DNA of 53,208 bases, from the NCBI GenBank assembly GCA_944349545.1, contig CALVNG010000007.1, positions 1 to 53,208 on the forward strand, given 5' to 3'. The stretch is from an uncultured Eubacteriales bacterium. GTDB taxonomy: Bacteria > Bacillota > Clostridia > Christensenellales > Aristaeellaceae. This document shows, in pieces, positions 43,173-52,039 of this stretch. Positions within the stretch are counted from its first letter, which is position 1. Each line of letters starts with the position of its first letter. The notes below the pieces were generated by a model. The model did no database searches. It saw nothing but the letters and a program-made list of their open reading frames with translations, and had not been told where the DNA came from. The position numbers and the translations under genes were made by a program.

Positions 43173-43664
43173 ATGGAAAGCCTGCAAATGCAACTGTTAC
43201 ATCTGCTTCAGGAGGATTGCCGCCTGCCCTTGGAGAAATTGGCAGTGATGACGAACGCCACCGTGGAGACCGTCGCAACCGTGATTGACGACATGGAGCG
43301 CAACGGCATCATCCTGCGCTACGCGCCCGTCATCAACTGGGACAAGACGGACCGCGAACGCGTGGAGGCCATGATCGAGGTGCGCGTTACGCCGCAGCGC
43401 GATCAGGGCTTTGACGCCATCGCCGAGCGGATCTACCGCTTCGACGAGGTCAAATCGGTCTATCTCATGAGCGGGGCCTATGACCTTCTGCTGCTGGTGG
43501 AGGCGCATACCCTCAAGGAGCTGGCCTTCTTCGTCAGCACCAAGCTGAGCACGCTGGAAACCGTCACGGGCACGGCCACGCATTTCGTGCTCAAGCGCTA
43601 CAAAAGCGACGGCGTCATCTTTGAGGGCAACGATGGCGACAAGAGGCTGGTGGTGACGGCGTGA
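43173..43664 (+). CDS. Lrp/AsnC-family transcriptional regulator
   Basis: A 163-residue feast/famine-type regulator: N-terminal helix-turn-helix (LLHLLQEDCRLPLEKLAVMT, TVETVATVIDDMERNGII) and a C-terminal RAM domain (VEAMIEVRVTPQRDQGFDAI, YDLLLLVEA) that binds amino acids and forms octamers. AAGGAGG precedes the ATG. It overlaps the aminotransferase gene by 4 bp, so it probably controls or senses the amino acid handled by that enzyme. Confidence 0.93.
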   Translation: MESLQMQLLHLLQEDCRLPLEKLAVMTNATVETVATVIDDMERNGIILRYAPVINWDKTDRERVEAMIEVRVTPQRDQGFDAIAERIYRFDEVKSVYLMSGAYDLLLLVEAHTLKELAFFVSTKLSTLETVTGTATHFVLKRYKSDGVIFEGNDGDKRLVVTA

Positions 43665-44845
43665 GCTTCGAACCTTCGCGTTACCTGAACCAGACCATTC
43701 TGGAGGTGCCCAAAAGCGGCATCCGCAAGTTCTTTGACGTGGCCGCCACCATGCCCGGCGCGATTTCGCTGGGCGTGGGCGAGCCGGACTTCGTCACGCC
43801 CTATCATATCCGCAACGCGGCCATCAACAGCCTTCTGGACGGCGAAACCGCCTACACCAGCAACTGGGGCATGCTCAGCCTGCGTGAGGAAATCGCCCGC
43901 TATATGCAGGACCGCTACCACCTGACCTATGACCCCAAGAAGGAAATTCTGGTGACGGTCGGAGCCAGCGAGGGCATTGACCTGAGCCTGCGCGTGCTGA
44001 TGAACCCCGGCGACGAGGTGCTCATCCCCGAACCCAGCTATGTCAGCTATGCGCCGGGTGTGATTTTTGCGGGCGGCGTGCCCGTGCCCGTGCCCACCAG
44101 CGAGCAAAACGGCTTTGCTCTGATGCCCGAAGCGCTGGCCGCCGCCGTGACGCCCCGCACCAAGGCCGTGATTCTACCCTATCCCAACAACCCCACCGGC
44201 GCGGTGCTGGACCGCCCGCTGCTGGAGCGCCTGCGCGACGTGTTCGTGGAAAACGACCTCATCGTGATCAGCGACGAAATCTATTCCGAGCTGACCTACA
44301 CCGAGGAAGGCCATACGAGCATTGCCAGCCTGCCCGGCATGCATGAGCGCACCATCGTCCTCAACGGCTTCAGCAAGGCCTTTGCCATGACCGGCTGGCG
44401 CATGGGTTACCTGTGCGCGCCCGCCGCCTTTGCCGATGTGATGTGCAAGATCCATCAGTACACCATCCTCTGCGCGCCCCGGCAGGGTCAGGTGGCGGCG
44501 GAGGAGGCGCTCAGGCAGGGCCGGGAGGACGGCTATGCGGATGTGCTTTCCATGCGGGAAAGCTACAACCAGCGCCGCCGTTTGATGGTGCAGTCCTTCC
44601 GCGACATGGGGCTGAGCTGCTTTGAGCCGCTGGGGGCGTTCTATGTGTTCCCTGGCATTCAAAAGACCGGCCTGAGCAGCGAGGATTTCTGCCAGCGGCT
44701 CCTGCGCGAAAAGAAGGTCGTTACCGTACCCGGCACGGCCTTTGGCGCCAGCGGCGAAGGCTACATTCGCTGCAGCTATGCCACCGGCATTGCCAAGCTC
44801 ACCGAGGCGCTCGACCGCATGGCGGACTTTGTGGCGTCCCTGTAA
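43661..44845 (+). CDS. Class I/II pyridoxal-phosphate aminotransferase
   Basis: A 394-residue fold-type I aminotransferase. Visible are SLGVGEPDFVTP, the Tyr/Asn substrate-cofactor residues in PYPNNPTGAVL, the Asp in VISDEIYSELTY, the Schiff-base lysine in FSKAFAMTGWRMGY (about K239) and the Arg in YIRCSYA. It resembles aspartate/aromatic aminotransferases that partner with Lrp-type regulators in Firmicutes; exact substrates cannot be read from sequence. The GTG start overlaps the regulator stop (GTGA), implying coupling. Confidence 0.93.
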   Translation: MSFEPSRYLNQTILEVPKSGIRKFFDVAATMPGAISLGVGEPDFVTPYHIRNAAINSLLDGETAYTSNWGMLSLREEIARYMQDRYHLTYDPKKEILVTVGASEGIDLSLRVLMNPGDEVLIPEPSYVSYAPGVIFAGGVPVPVPTSEQNGFALMPEALAAAVTPRTKAVILPYPNNPTGAVLDRPLLERLRDVFVENDLIVISDEIYSELTYTEEGHTSIASLPGMHERTIVLNGFSKAFAMTGWRMGYLCAPAAFADVMCKIHQYTILCAPRQGQVAAEEALRQGREDGYADVLSMRESYNQRRRLMVQSFRDMGLSCFEPLGAFYVFPGIQKTGLSSEDFCQRLLREKKVVTVPGTAFGASGEGYIRCSYATGIAKLTEALDRMADFVASL

Positions 44846-44877
44846 TTCCTTTCTGACCAGAACCCGGAGGTGGCCGA

Positions 44878-46059
44878 ATGATCCCCAAGAACAAGCGCTT
44901 TTCTCTCGTTCTCGTGCTGCTGATGTGCCTGACCCTGTGCCTGACCGCCCTTTCGGAGGGGGACACGGAGGAGGTATCCATCACCATCTTTGACGAAAAC
45001 GGCGAGGTTATCCTGGGCGAGACGCCCGAACCGGAGGTGACGCCGGAGCCGACGGTGGACCCCAGCCAGCCCGTGTATGAGGCGGACGGTTCCATACTGC
45101 TCACCATGACCTTTGCCGGCGACATGACCATCGGTTCCAATGTGCAGTCCAGCGGCACCTCCATCTTTGACAAGGAGCTGGACAAGCAGAAGGGCGACAT
45201 CAATTTCCCCTTCCGCAACGTGCGGGATATTCTGCTGGCGGACGACCTGACCATGGTCAACTTCGAGGGTACGCTCACCACCGAGGGACGAAACCCCGAC
45301 AAGAAGGAGAATGAGTTCCTCTTCCGGGCCGACCCCAGCTATGTGGAGATGCTGCCTGCGGGCGGCGTGGACACGGTGTCGCTGGAAAACAACCACGTGC
45401 TGGACATGGGCGAAAGCGGCCTTGAGGAAACCAAGGAAACCCTGCTGGATGCCGGGATTCCCTATGCCAGCGAGGACGAGCCCGCCATCCTGACCGTCAA
45501 GGGCGTGAAGATCGGCAGCCTGGCCTACCAGACCTTCGGCGGACGGCATGACGAGTTGATCGAGAAGGTGCCGGGCGACATCCAGGCCCTGCGCGATCAG
45601 GGCTGCGACATCGTGATCGTCAGCTACCACTGGGGAGCGGAGAAGGACTACTACCCCAACGACAACCAGGTCCGGCTGGGCCGCGCCACCATTGACGCGG
45701 GCGCCGACCTGGTCGTGGGCCATCACAGCCACCGCATCAATCCCATCGAGTGCTATAACGGCAAGTATATCTGCTATTCGCTGGGCAATTTCTCCTTTGC
45801 GGGCAACAACAAGCCCAGCGATATGACCACGTTCCTCTTCCAGATCCGCATGCGCCTGCGCGACGGCGAGGTGAGCAGCGAGGCCATCAAGATCATTCCC
45901 TGCCGCATTTCCAGCCGCACGGATTACAATGACTTCGCGCCCACGCCCTACACTGACGACAGCAGCATCGAGGTCGTCCTGCGCACGCTGCGCGAGAACG
46001 GCAAGCGCCTGGACTACGCCCTGGAGGAATACCCGCTCAAGTGGCCGGACGAGGAATGA
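44878..46059 (+). CDS. Secreted CapA-family metallophosphoesterase-like protein
   Basis: A 393-residue exported protein with a signal peptide (about 1-26), an acidic Pro/Glu linker (about 45-62) and a CapA domain. CapA motifs: FAGDMTIG, VNFEGTLT, SLENNHVLDMGE, VSYHWGAEKDYYP and VVGHHSHRINPIE. The family contains the poly-gamma-glutamate synthesis protein CapA/PgsA, but many members lie outside such clusters, and no capB/capC is here. A surface polymer-processing role is inferred. GGAGG precedes the ATG; the stop lies 31 bp before a strong hairpin. Confidence 0.9.
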   Translation: MIPKNKRFSLVLVLLMCLTLCLTALSEGDTEEVSITIFDENGEVILGETPEPEVTPEPTVDPSQPVYEADGSILLTMTFAGDMTIGSNVQSSGTSIFDKELDKQKGDINFPFRNVRDILLADDLTMVNFEGTLTTEGRNPDKKENEFLFRADPSYVEMLPAGGVDTVSLENNHVLDMGESGLEETKETLLDAGIPYASEDEPAILTVKGVKIGSLAYQTFGGRHDELIEKVPGDIQALRDQGCDIVIVSYHWGAEKDYYPNDNQVRLGRATIDAGADLVVGHHSHRINPIECYNGKYICYSLGNFSFAGNNKPSDMTTFLFQIRMRLRDGEVSSEAIKIIPCRISSRTDYNDFAPTPYTDDSSIEVVLRTLRENGKRLDYALEEYPLKWPDEE

Positions 46060-46090
46060 GCCGCGTCCGGAGTCTGACAAGCGGAATCAA

Positions 46091-46128
46091 GCAAGGAAGC
46101 GGCCGCTATTGTGCGGCCGCTTCCTTGC
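46091..46128. terminator. 16-bp perfect hairpin between converging genes
   Basis: GCAAGGAAGCGGCCGC (46091-46106) pairs with 46113-46128 around TATTGT. It includes the stop and last codons of the minus-strand LysR gene and follows the CapA-like gene. T-runs are short, so it may act more as a transcript-end stabiliser than a classical terminator. Confidence 0.65.
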
Positions 46129-46996
46129 ACAGACCCATAAACAGCTCGATCAGCGGGCTGACCCATTTGTTTTTATGGTGCGCGCACACGGCGGAAAGGT
46201 GCGGCCGGGGCATTTCCGTGGGAATTTCCACCAGCTCGCCGCTGCTCAGCTCCTTCTCCACCACAAATTGCGGCAAAAAGGACACCCCCGCATCGCTCTT
46301 GACCAGGTTGACGATGGTGGGGACGCTCCACAGCTCGATGGTATGGTCCAGCAGAATGGACCGGTTGCGCAGATAGCCCTCGAACATCTGCCGGAAGATG
46401 CAGTTGGGCTCGTTGATGATGAAGGGCACGGGAATGGACCTGTCCGGTGTGATGAAGTCCGGACAGCGCCGCGCGATCTCCGGCGAGGCCACCAAGAGCG
46501 CCGGATACTGTCCGAACGGAACGGTCGTCAGGCTGGAGCCAAAGCCGCCGACGTTTTCGTAGAATACGCCCACGTCCAGCTCGCCCGCAATCAGCGCGTC
46601 CCGGATCTCGTAGCAGTTCATGGAGCGCAGAAAGAGCCGGGCCTTCGGAGCGCGCCTGTGAAACGCCTTCACGATGGCGGGAAAGCGGTAGCACAGCAGC
46701 GTTTCGCCCACGCCGATGCGCAGATCGCCCTGGCACAGCGCCAGCTCTTTTTCAAAGCAGCGCAGCCGGTCCATGGAGGCGAACACGTCCCGCACATAGG
46801 GCAGCAGCTGCGCGCCCGCCTGGGTCAGCGCCATCTTGCGGCCCACCTTTTCAAACAGCTTTGCGCCCAGCTCGTTTTCCAGCTGCCCCATTTGAAAGGT
46901 GATGGCGGATTGGGTGTAATTCAGCTTTTCGGCGGCCCTGGCAAAGCTGCCCGCGTCCACGATGGTCTGAAAGGTATGAAGATATTTAAGCTCCAT
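46106..46996 (-). CDS. LysR-family transcriptional regulator
   Basis: A 296-residue regulator: N-terminal helix-turn-helix (MELKYLHTFQTIVDAGSFAR, LNYTQSAITFQMGQLENELG) and an effector-binding domain of the LysR type. ATG 46996 follows GGTGGG. It is divergent from a GNAT acetyltransferase gene with a perfect TTCAAAT-T-ATTTGAA operator-like palindrome between them, so the acetyltransferase is the likely target. The ligand is unknown. Confidence 0.93.
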   Translation of the reverse strand: MELKYLHTFQTIVDAGSFARAAEKLNYTQSAITFQMGQLENELGAKLFEKVGRKMALTQAGAQLLPYVRDVFASMDRLRCFEKELALCQGDLRIGVGETLLCYRFPAIVKAFHRRAPKARLFLRSMNCYEIRDALIAGELDVGVFYENVGGFGSSLTTVPFGQYPALLVASPEIARRCPDFITPDRSIPVPFIINEPNCIFRQMFEGYLRNRSILLDHTIELWSVPTIVNLVKSDAGVSFLPQFVVEKELSSGELVEIPTEMPRPHLSAVCAHHKNKWVSPLIELFMGLCKEAAAQ

Positions 46997-47012
46997 AACA
47001 GCCCACCAACAA

Positions 47013-47027
47013 TTCAAATTATTTGAA
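47013..47027. promoter_or_regulatory. Probable LysR operator
   Basis: Perfect 15-bp palindrome TTCAAATTATTTGAA containing the T-N11-A pattern of LysR sites, in the 117-bp gap between the divergent lysR and GNAT genes. Confidence 0.7.
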
Positions 47028-47049
47028 GAAAAACTTGAAAAAACTGAAA

Positions 47050-47078
47050 TTGTTTTGAAGCCTTTCCGATGCTATGAT
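47050..47078 (+). promoter_or_regulatory. Promoter of the GNAT gene
   Basis: TTGTTT (47050-47055) and TATGAT (47073-47078) with a 17-bp spacer. The weak -35 would suit activation by the LysR protein bound about 25-35 bp upstream. Confidence 0.6.
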
Positions 47079-47113
47079 ACACGAGAAGGAGCCGAAAAGA
47101 AAGGGGCAAAGTG

Positions 47114-47617
47114 ATGAATACACTGCAAGCGGCCCGGCCCGACGAGCTTGACGCATGCTGGGAGATCATCCGGGAGGGCAGGGCATTTCAAAACGAGCAG
47201 GGCTTTGTTCAGTGGACAGAGGTCTATCCCAACCGGGAAACCCTTCGCCAGGACATTGAGGAAGGGAAGGGATTCGTCCTCAAGGTGGATGGGACGATTG
47301 CCGCATACATGTGCGTGGATTTTGACGGCGAACCGGCTTACGCGGCCATCGAGGGCCGGTGGGAAACGGAAGAGCCGTACGCGGTGGTGCACCGCATGGC
47401 CTTCGCCGCGGCGTTTCGCGGGCGGGGACTGGCGGCGGATACATTCGCGCGGATCGAGCGGCTGTGCCTGTCGCGGGGCGTCAGGAGCCTCCGCGCCGAT
47501 ACGGATTTCCCCAATTTACGCATGCAGCATGTGCTGGAGAAATGCGGCTTTATCCGGCGCGGCGTGGTCATTTTCCAGGGCAGCGGCAAGCTGGCCTACG
47601 ACAAGTCCCTCGCGTAA
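47114..47617 (+). CDS. GNAT-family N-acetyltransferase
   Basis: A 167-residue acetyltransferase. The acetyl-CoA binding motif is HRMAFAAAFRGRGLAADTFA, followed by GVRSLRADTDFPNLRMQHVL and EKCGFIRRGVV, the usual GNAT ending. The N-terminus (ARPDELDACWEIIREGRAFQ) matches a Firmicute GNAT subgroup of unknown substrate. ATG 47114 is one codon after an in-frame GTG; the ribosome site (GGGG at 47101-47104) fits either. Probably regulated by the divergent LysR. Confidence 0.9.
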   Translation: MNTLQAARPDELDACWEIIREGRAFQNEQGFVQWTEVYPNRETLRQDIEEGKGFVLKVDGTIAAYMCVDFDGEPAYAAIEGRWETEEPYAVVHRMAFAAAFRGRGLAADTFARIERLCLSRGVRSLRADTDFPNLRMQHVLEKCGFIRRGVVIFQGSGKLAYDKSLA

Positions 47618-47624
47618 ACGTCGG

Positions 47625-48509
47625 TCAGTCCCGGTCCATCAGGGCCGAAAGCTCGGGGGGCAGCAGGCTTTCCCGCTCGATCCATTCGCCGGTTACGGGG
47701 TGGCGCAGCCGCACCAGCGCGCTGTGCAGGGCAAAGCGGCCGGGCAGCTCGTCCAGCTCGGTTCCATAGAGAAAATCGCCCGCTACGGGGCAGCCCAGCG
47801 CGGAGAGATGCACCCGGATCTGATGGGTGCGTCCCGTGTCCAATCGGAGGCGCAGGAGGCTGCGGCCCCCGCGGGTTTCCAGCAGGCGGTAATGCGTGCG
47901 CGCGGGCTTTCCGTCTGCGCGCACCTCGCGGCGGATGGTCGCGCCGTCCGCCTTGCCGATCGGCAGGTCAATCACGCCCTGATCCCGGGGCGGCGCGCCT
48001 TCGACCACGGCCAGGTATTCCCGGATGAATTCCGACCCGTGCAAAAGGCGCTGCAAAAGGTGCTGCGCATGCGCCGTGCGCGCGGCCAGCATCAGCCCGC
48101 TGGTGCCTTTGTCCAGGCGGTTTACGGGCCGGTAGACAAAGCCTTCGGGACAACCCGCGTAGGCGTAGAGGGCATTTTCCAGCGTGGGGCCCTCTTTTTT
48201 TTGCGAGCTGGAGGAGGGAAGCGGCGCGGGCTTGTCGATCATCCAGAAATGCGCGTCCTCATAGGGGACGCGCAAGGGAAGAGAAAAGGGTTCGGGCGGA
48301 GGCGCGGCGGCTTCGGGCACGTCCACGGACAGGCGCTCACCGGCATGCACGCGCCGGTCCGCCAGCACGGGCGAGCCGTCCACCATCAGCGCGCCGTGAA
48401 ACTTGGCGCGCTTGAACTGCCCGCCGCTCAGACGCAGGCCGCCCATGGCCGCCTGGCGCACCGTGCGCCCATCCAGCGCCGGAGGGATGATCAGCTCGTA
48501 GCGCGGCAT
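47625..48509 (-). CDS. RluA-family RNA pseudouridine synthase
   Basis: A 294-residue enzyme that isomerises uridine to pseudouridine in rRNA or tRNA. An S4-like N-terminal part (about 12-66, GGLRLSGGQFKRAKF and VHAGERLSVD) precedes the catalytic domain. The catalytic motif is VNRLDKGTSGLML, with D133; Asn stands where most RluA proteins have His before RLD. RTHQIRVHLS and GCPVAGDFLYG complete the signature. GGAGG precedes the ATG. Last gene of the leftward operon, 19 bp after the flippase gene. Confidence 0.93.
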   Translation of the reverse strand: MPRYELIIPPALDGRTVRQAAMGGLRLSGGQFKRAKFHGALMVDGSPVLADRRVHAGERLSVDVPEAAAPPPEPFSLPLRVPYEDAHFWMIDKPAPLPSSSSQKKEGPTLENALYAYAGCPEGFVYRPVNRLDKGTSGLMLAARTAHAQHLLQRLLHGSEFIREYLAVVEGAPPRDQGVIDLPIGKADGATIRREVRADGKPARTHYRLLETRGGRSLLRLRLDTGRTHQIRVHLSALGCPVAGDFLYGTELDELPGRFALHSALVRLRHPVTGEWIERESLLPPELSALMDRD

Positions 48510-48528
48510 ACCAGCGCCTCCTTTTTCA

Positions 48529-50094
48529 TCAGTGGCCGATATGCCGAAGCATGAAGGTCAGCCGTTCCAGCAGCGAGCGCAGGGCCTTGCGGTCAAACAG
48601 CCAGGTGACGGCCAGTGTGACCGCCGAGGCGTAGAGCACCAGCATCACGCCGTACATGGCCCAGGAGAAAAACCGCTGCGGCGGGTCCACCAGCAACAGG
48701 CATGGGGCGGCGATGAGGACCGTCGTCACGAACATGCGCACGATGCGCAGGGCCGTCTTTTGCCAGGGGATTCCCGTGACCTCTTTGGGGATGAAGCGAA
48801 GCTGAAGCACCGTGCGCGCCAGGTTGCCCACGCATACGCCCGCCACGATGCCGCACAGCGCGCGCATGGTGCCATAGGGCATCAGAAGCAGACCCAGCGC
48901 CGTTCCGCACGCTACGGTCAGCCCGATCTGCCAGAAGCAGTGGGACCGCACCTCGCGGAACTTGCCGCTGGTGGTGATCATCAGATCCATGGGCATTTTC
49001 GCGTGGTTGGTCACCGCCTCGGCGATGATGAGCATGCCCAACAGCGGCGCGTCGTAGTTGGCCGCATCCGTTACGCCATGGGTATAGAGCGTCACGAAGG
49101 GTACGATCAGCACGGCCGCCGCGCCGAAGAGAATGCTTACCAGCATGTAATACAGGCATTCAAAATCGCGGTATGCCCGCTGGAAGGCGCTTTTGCGGCC
49201 GCTGACCAGCAGGTTTCCGAAGATGGAGTTGATGCCCGTGGTGCCCATCTTGAGAATGCCCCACAGCCCTACCGTGACCATGTGGTACACCCCATATACG
49301 CTCAGAAGGGCCGCATCGCGCGTGACCACCGTGCCCAGAATGGCGCCCGCGCCCTGCTGGAACACGTTGGTCAGCTCCACGGACAGCGCGTCCCAGCGGG
49401 TGGAGAGGGCGGCGCGGTTGGGCTCCGCGTGCGGGTCCACATAGGGATAGTGCTTCTTGGCGTAGCGGGACAGGAGCACCGACCGCACCAGAATGGTCAG
49501 CGAGGCCGCCAGCCGCACCACGATCACGTCCATGCCCAGATAGGGCAGCACCACGATCAGCGCGGTGGACAGCATCAGCGAGCTCATCGAGGCCAGCGAT
49601 ACCACATACGTGCGCTGGTCGGCGGCGATGAGCACGCGGAAGCGCGCCATGGTGAAAAACTCCAGCATGCCCGACAGGCCCATCGCCAGAATGAGCACCA
49701 TCACGCTCAGATGGCTCACGGGCAGGCCGTTTAAGTCCCGCACCGGCACAAAGAAGGGGTAGGCGATGGTGAACGCCACCGTCAGCCCTGTAAACATCCA
49801 GCCCGCCGCGTTGTAAAACAGACGCGCCGCCGAGGCGATGCCGCTGACGGCATCATGGTCGTGGCGGGCCAGCGGCTCGTAGAGGGCGACGTTGACGGAG
49901 GCGGCCAGTCCGGCTTCCAGCATCTTAAAATAGGTCAGAAACTCCGTGACCGATACGATCAGCCCGTTGATTTCCGAGCCGTAGTAGAGAATCATCAGCC
50001 GGGGCGTGATAAAGCCCATCACCATGGCCGTGAGCTGGTAGAGCGCGGTAGACAGCGTATTTTGAACGAAACGGGCGGTACGCGTGGTACTCAA
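48529..50094 (-). CDS. Polysaccharide flippase-like (MOP superfamily) membrane protein
   Basis: A 521-residue protein with about 12-14 hydrophobic segments and an N-terminus (LSTALYQLTAMVMGFITPRL) typical of Wzx-type lipid-linked oligosaccharide flippases. No glycosyltransferase or polymerase genes are near, so its substrate is unknown; a teichoic acid or capsule precursor is possible. The start is TTG, supported by AAAGGGAG 9-10 nt upstream, and there is no better codon nearby. Second to last gene of the leftward operon. Confidence 0.85.
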   Translation of the reverse strand: MSTTRTARFVQNTLSTALYQLTAMVMGFITPRLMILYYGSEINGLIVSVTEFLTYFKMLEAGLAASVNVALYEPLARHDHDAVSGIASAARLFYNAAGWMFTGLTVAFTIAYPFFVPVRDLNGLPVSHLSVMVLILAMGLSGMLEFFTMARFRVLIAADQRTYVVSLASMSSLMLSTALIVVLPYLGMDVIVVRLAASLTILVRSVLLSRYAKKHYPYVDPHAEPNRAALSTRWDALSVELTNVFQQGAGAILGTVVTRDAALLSVYGVYHMVTVGLWGILKMGTTGINSIFGNLLVSGRKSAFQRAYRDFECLYYMLVSILFGAAAVLIVPFVTLYTHGVTDAANYDAPLLGMLIIAEAVTNHAKMPMDLMITTSGKFREVRSHCFWQIGLTVACGTALGLLLMPYGTMRALCGIVAGVCVGNLARTVLQLRFIPKEVTGIPWQKTALRIVRMFVTTVLIAAPCLLLVDPPQRFFSWAMYGVMLVLYASAVTLAVTWLFDRKALRSLLERLTFMLRHIGH

Positions 50095-50130
50095 GGCAGG
50101 GTTCTCCCTTTCGTATGTCGGGTGAAGCGG

Positions 50131-52023
50131 TTAAAAATCCAGCCACATGCCGGCTTGCATATCGCTGGGCATGCGCCAGTCGCCGCGCGGGCTGAGGCTG
50201 ACCGACCCCACCTTGGGGCCGTCGGGCACGCAGTTGCGCTTGAACTGCTGGGCAAAGAAGCGCCTGAGGAAGGTCTTGAGCTGGGCGTCCACGCGCGCTT
50301 CGCCATATACGCCGTGAAACGCCTGCTTGGCCAGCATTTTCAGCTTCCCGGCCGACGCGCCGCTGTCCATCAGGTGGTAGAGGAAAAAGTCGTGCAGGGC
50401 GTAGTCGCCCAGAATATCCTCGGTGCGCTGCTCAAGCTCTCCCTGGGAGGCTGGCAGCAGCTCCGGGCTGATGGGTGTGTCGATCACGTCCTGGCAGATG
50501 ACGGCCACCGCCTGGTCAAAGCAGGTGCCCAGATAGCCCACCAGGCTTTTGACCAGCGTTTTGGGCACCGAGCAGTTGACGTTGTACATGCTCATGTGAT
50601 CGCCGTTGTAGGTGCAAAAGCCGAGCGCCGCCTCGCTCAGATCGCCGGTGCCCAGCACAATGCCGCCCACCCTGTTGGCATAGTCCATCAGGATCTGCGT
50701 GCGTTCGCGCGCCTGGCTGTTTTCATAGGTCACGTCATGCACGCTCTCGTCCTGCCCGATGTCGCGGAAATGCTGCCGCACCGCGTCTCCGATGGGGATT
50801 TCCAGCGCCGTCACCCCCAGCGCTTCCATGAGCTTCTGCGCGTTGGAATGGGTGCGCCCGCCCGTGCCCATGCCCGGCATGGTGATGGCGTGAATGCCGC
50901 TGCGGTCCAGGCCCAGCGCGTCGAACGCGCGCACGGCCACCAGCAGCGCCAGGGTGGAATCAAGCCCGCCGGACACGCCGACTACCGCCGTGCGGCCATG
51001 GACGGCATGCAGCCGCGTCTCAAGGCCCATGCACTGAATTGCGACGATCTCCTCCAGCCGCTCCTCTGCCTCTGCGCCAAAGGGCACAAAGGGCAGGGGT
51101 TCCAACGGTCGCATCAGCGGCAGGGGCGCGTCATGCGTCTGCCCAAGGCTCACGCGCTGAATGCTGTGCGCAGGGCGCGGCATCTGATGAAAGCTGCCGT
51201 TGCGCTGGCGCTGATAGCGCAGCCGCCCAATGTCCACATCCGCGACGGCCAGGCTTCCCGCCATGGAGAAGCGCTCGCCCTCGCTCAGCGCGCGCCCGTT
51301 TTCAAAGATGCCGGTATAGCCGTCAAACACCATGTCGCTGGTGCTTTCGCCAAAGCCCGCGCCCGCATAGGCATAACCCGCGTAGAGGCGGCCGCTCTGC
51401 TGGGAGAGCAGCCCGCGGCGATAGGCGTGCTTGGCCGCCAGCGCGTTGGAGGCGCTGGGGTTGAGAATCAGGTCCGCGCCCTCCACCGCCAGGTGGGAAC
51501 TGGGCGGCAGGGGAACCCACAGGTCCTCGCACAGCTCCACCCCAAAGACGAAGCCGTCCGTCTCAAACAGAATGTCCGCGCCCAGCGGGAAAGTCAGGCC
51601 GTCGCGCGCCACGGTTTCATGCACGCCTGCTCCGCTGACGAACCAGCGGGTTTCATAGAATTCGTTGCCGTTGGGCAGGTAGGTTTTGGGCACGAGCGCA
51701 CGGATGGCGCCATTCCCAAGCACCGCGGCGCAGTTGTACAGACGGCTCTGGTGGCAGAAGGGCAGACCCACCACAGCCACGAGCCCGTCCGTATGGCACT
51801 GGAGCCGCCTGAGCGCCGCCCAGGCACGATCCTGAACCAGATCATGCACAAGCAGGTCGCCCAGTGTATAGCCGGTCAGGCACAATTCCGGGAATACTGC
51901 CGCCTGTACCCCCTGAGCCCGGAGGCGTTCCAGCGCGAGCGCGATTTCCCGTTCGTTGGCCTCCACGTCGCCCAGCTGAACGGGCAGGCTGACGGCGGCA
52001 ATGCGCGCGAATCCTTCAGGCAT
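50131..52023 (-). CDS. nadE: Glutamine-hydrolysing NAD+ synthetase
   Basis: Last step of NAD+ synthesis, amidating deamido-NAD+ with ammonia from glutamine. The 630-residue protein has an N-terminal nitrilase-type glutaminase domain (E in FPELCLTGY, K in VPKTYLPNG, C in GVELCEDLW) and a C-terminal synthetase domain with PP-loop SGGLDS, followed by MPGMGTGGRTHSNA and GTGDLSEAALGFCTYNGDHM. GGAGG precedes the ATG. It lies 16 bp downstream of the NYN-LOTUS gene. Confidence 0.96.
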   Translation of the reverse strand: MPEGFARIAAVSLPVQLGDVEANEREIALALERLRAQGVQAAVFPELCLTGYTLGDLLVHDLVQDRAWAALRRLQCHTDGLVAVVGLPFCHQSRLYNCAAVLGNGAIRALVPKTYLPNGNEFYETRWFVSGAGVHETVARDGLTFPLGADILFETDGFVFGVELCEDLWVPLPPSSHLAVEGADLILNPSASNALAAKHAYRRGLLSQQSGRLYAGYAYAGAGFGESTSDMVFDGYTGIFENGRALSEGERFSMAGSLAVADVDIGRLRYQRQRNGSFHQMPRPAHSIQRVSLGQTHDAPLPLMRPLEPLPFVPFGAEAEERLEEIVAIQCMGLETRLHAVHGRTAVVGVSGGLDSTLALLVAVRAFDALGLDRSGIHAITMPGMGTGGRTHSNAQKLMEALGVTALEIPIGDAVRQHFRDIGQDESVHDVTYENSQARERTQILMDYANRVGGIVLGTGDLSEAALGFCTYNGDHMSMYNVNCSVPKTLVKSLVGYLGTCFDQAVAVICQDVIDTPISPELLPASQGELEQRTEDILGDYALHDFFLYHLMDSGASAGKLKMLAKQAFHGVYGEARVDAQLKTFLRRFFAQQFKRNCVPDGPKVGSVSLSPRGDWRMPSDMQAGMWLDF

Positions 52024-52039
52024 AACGGCTCCCTCCCTG

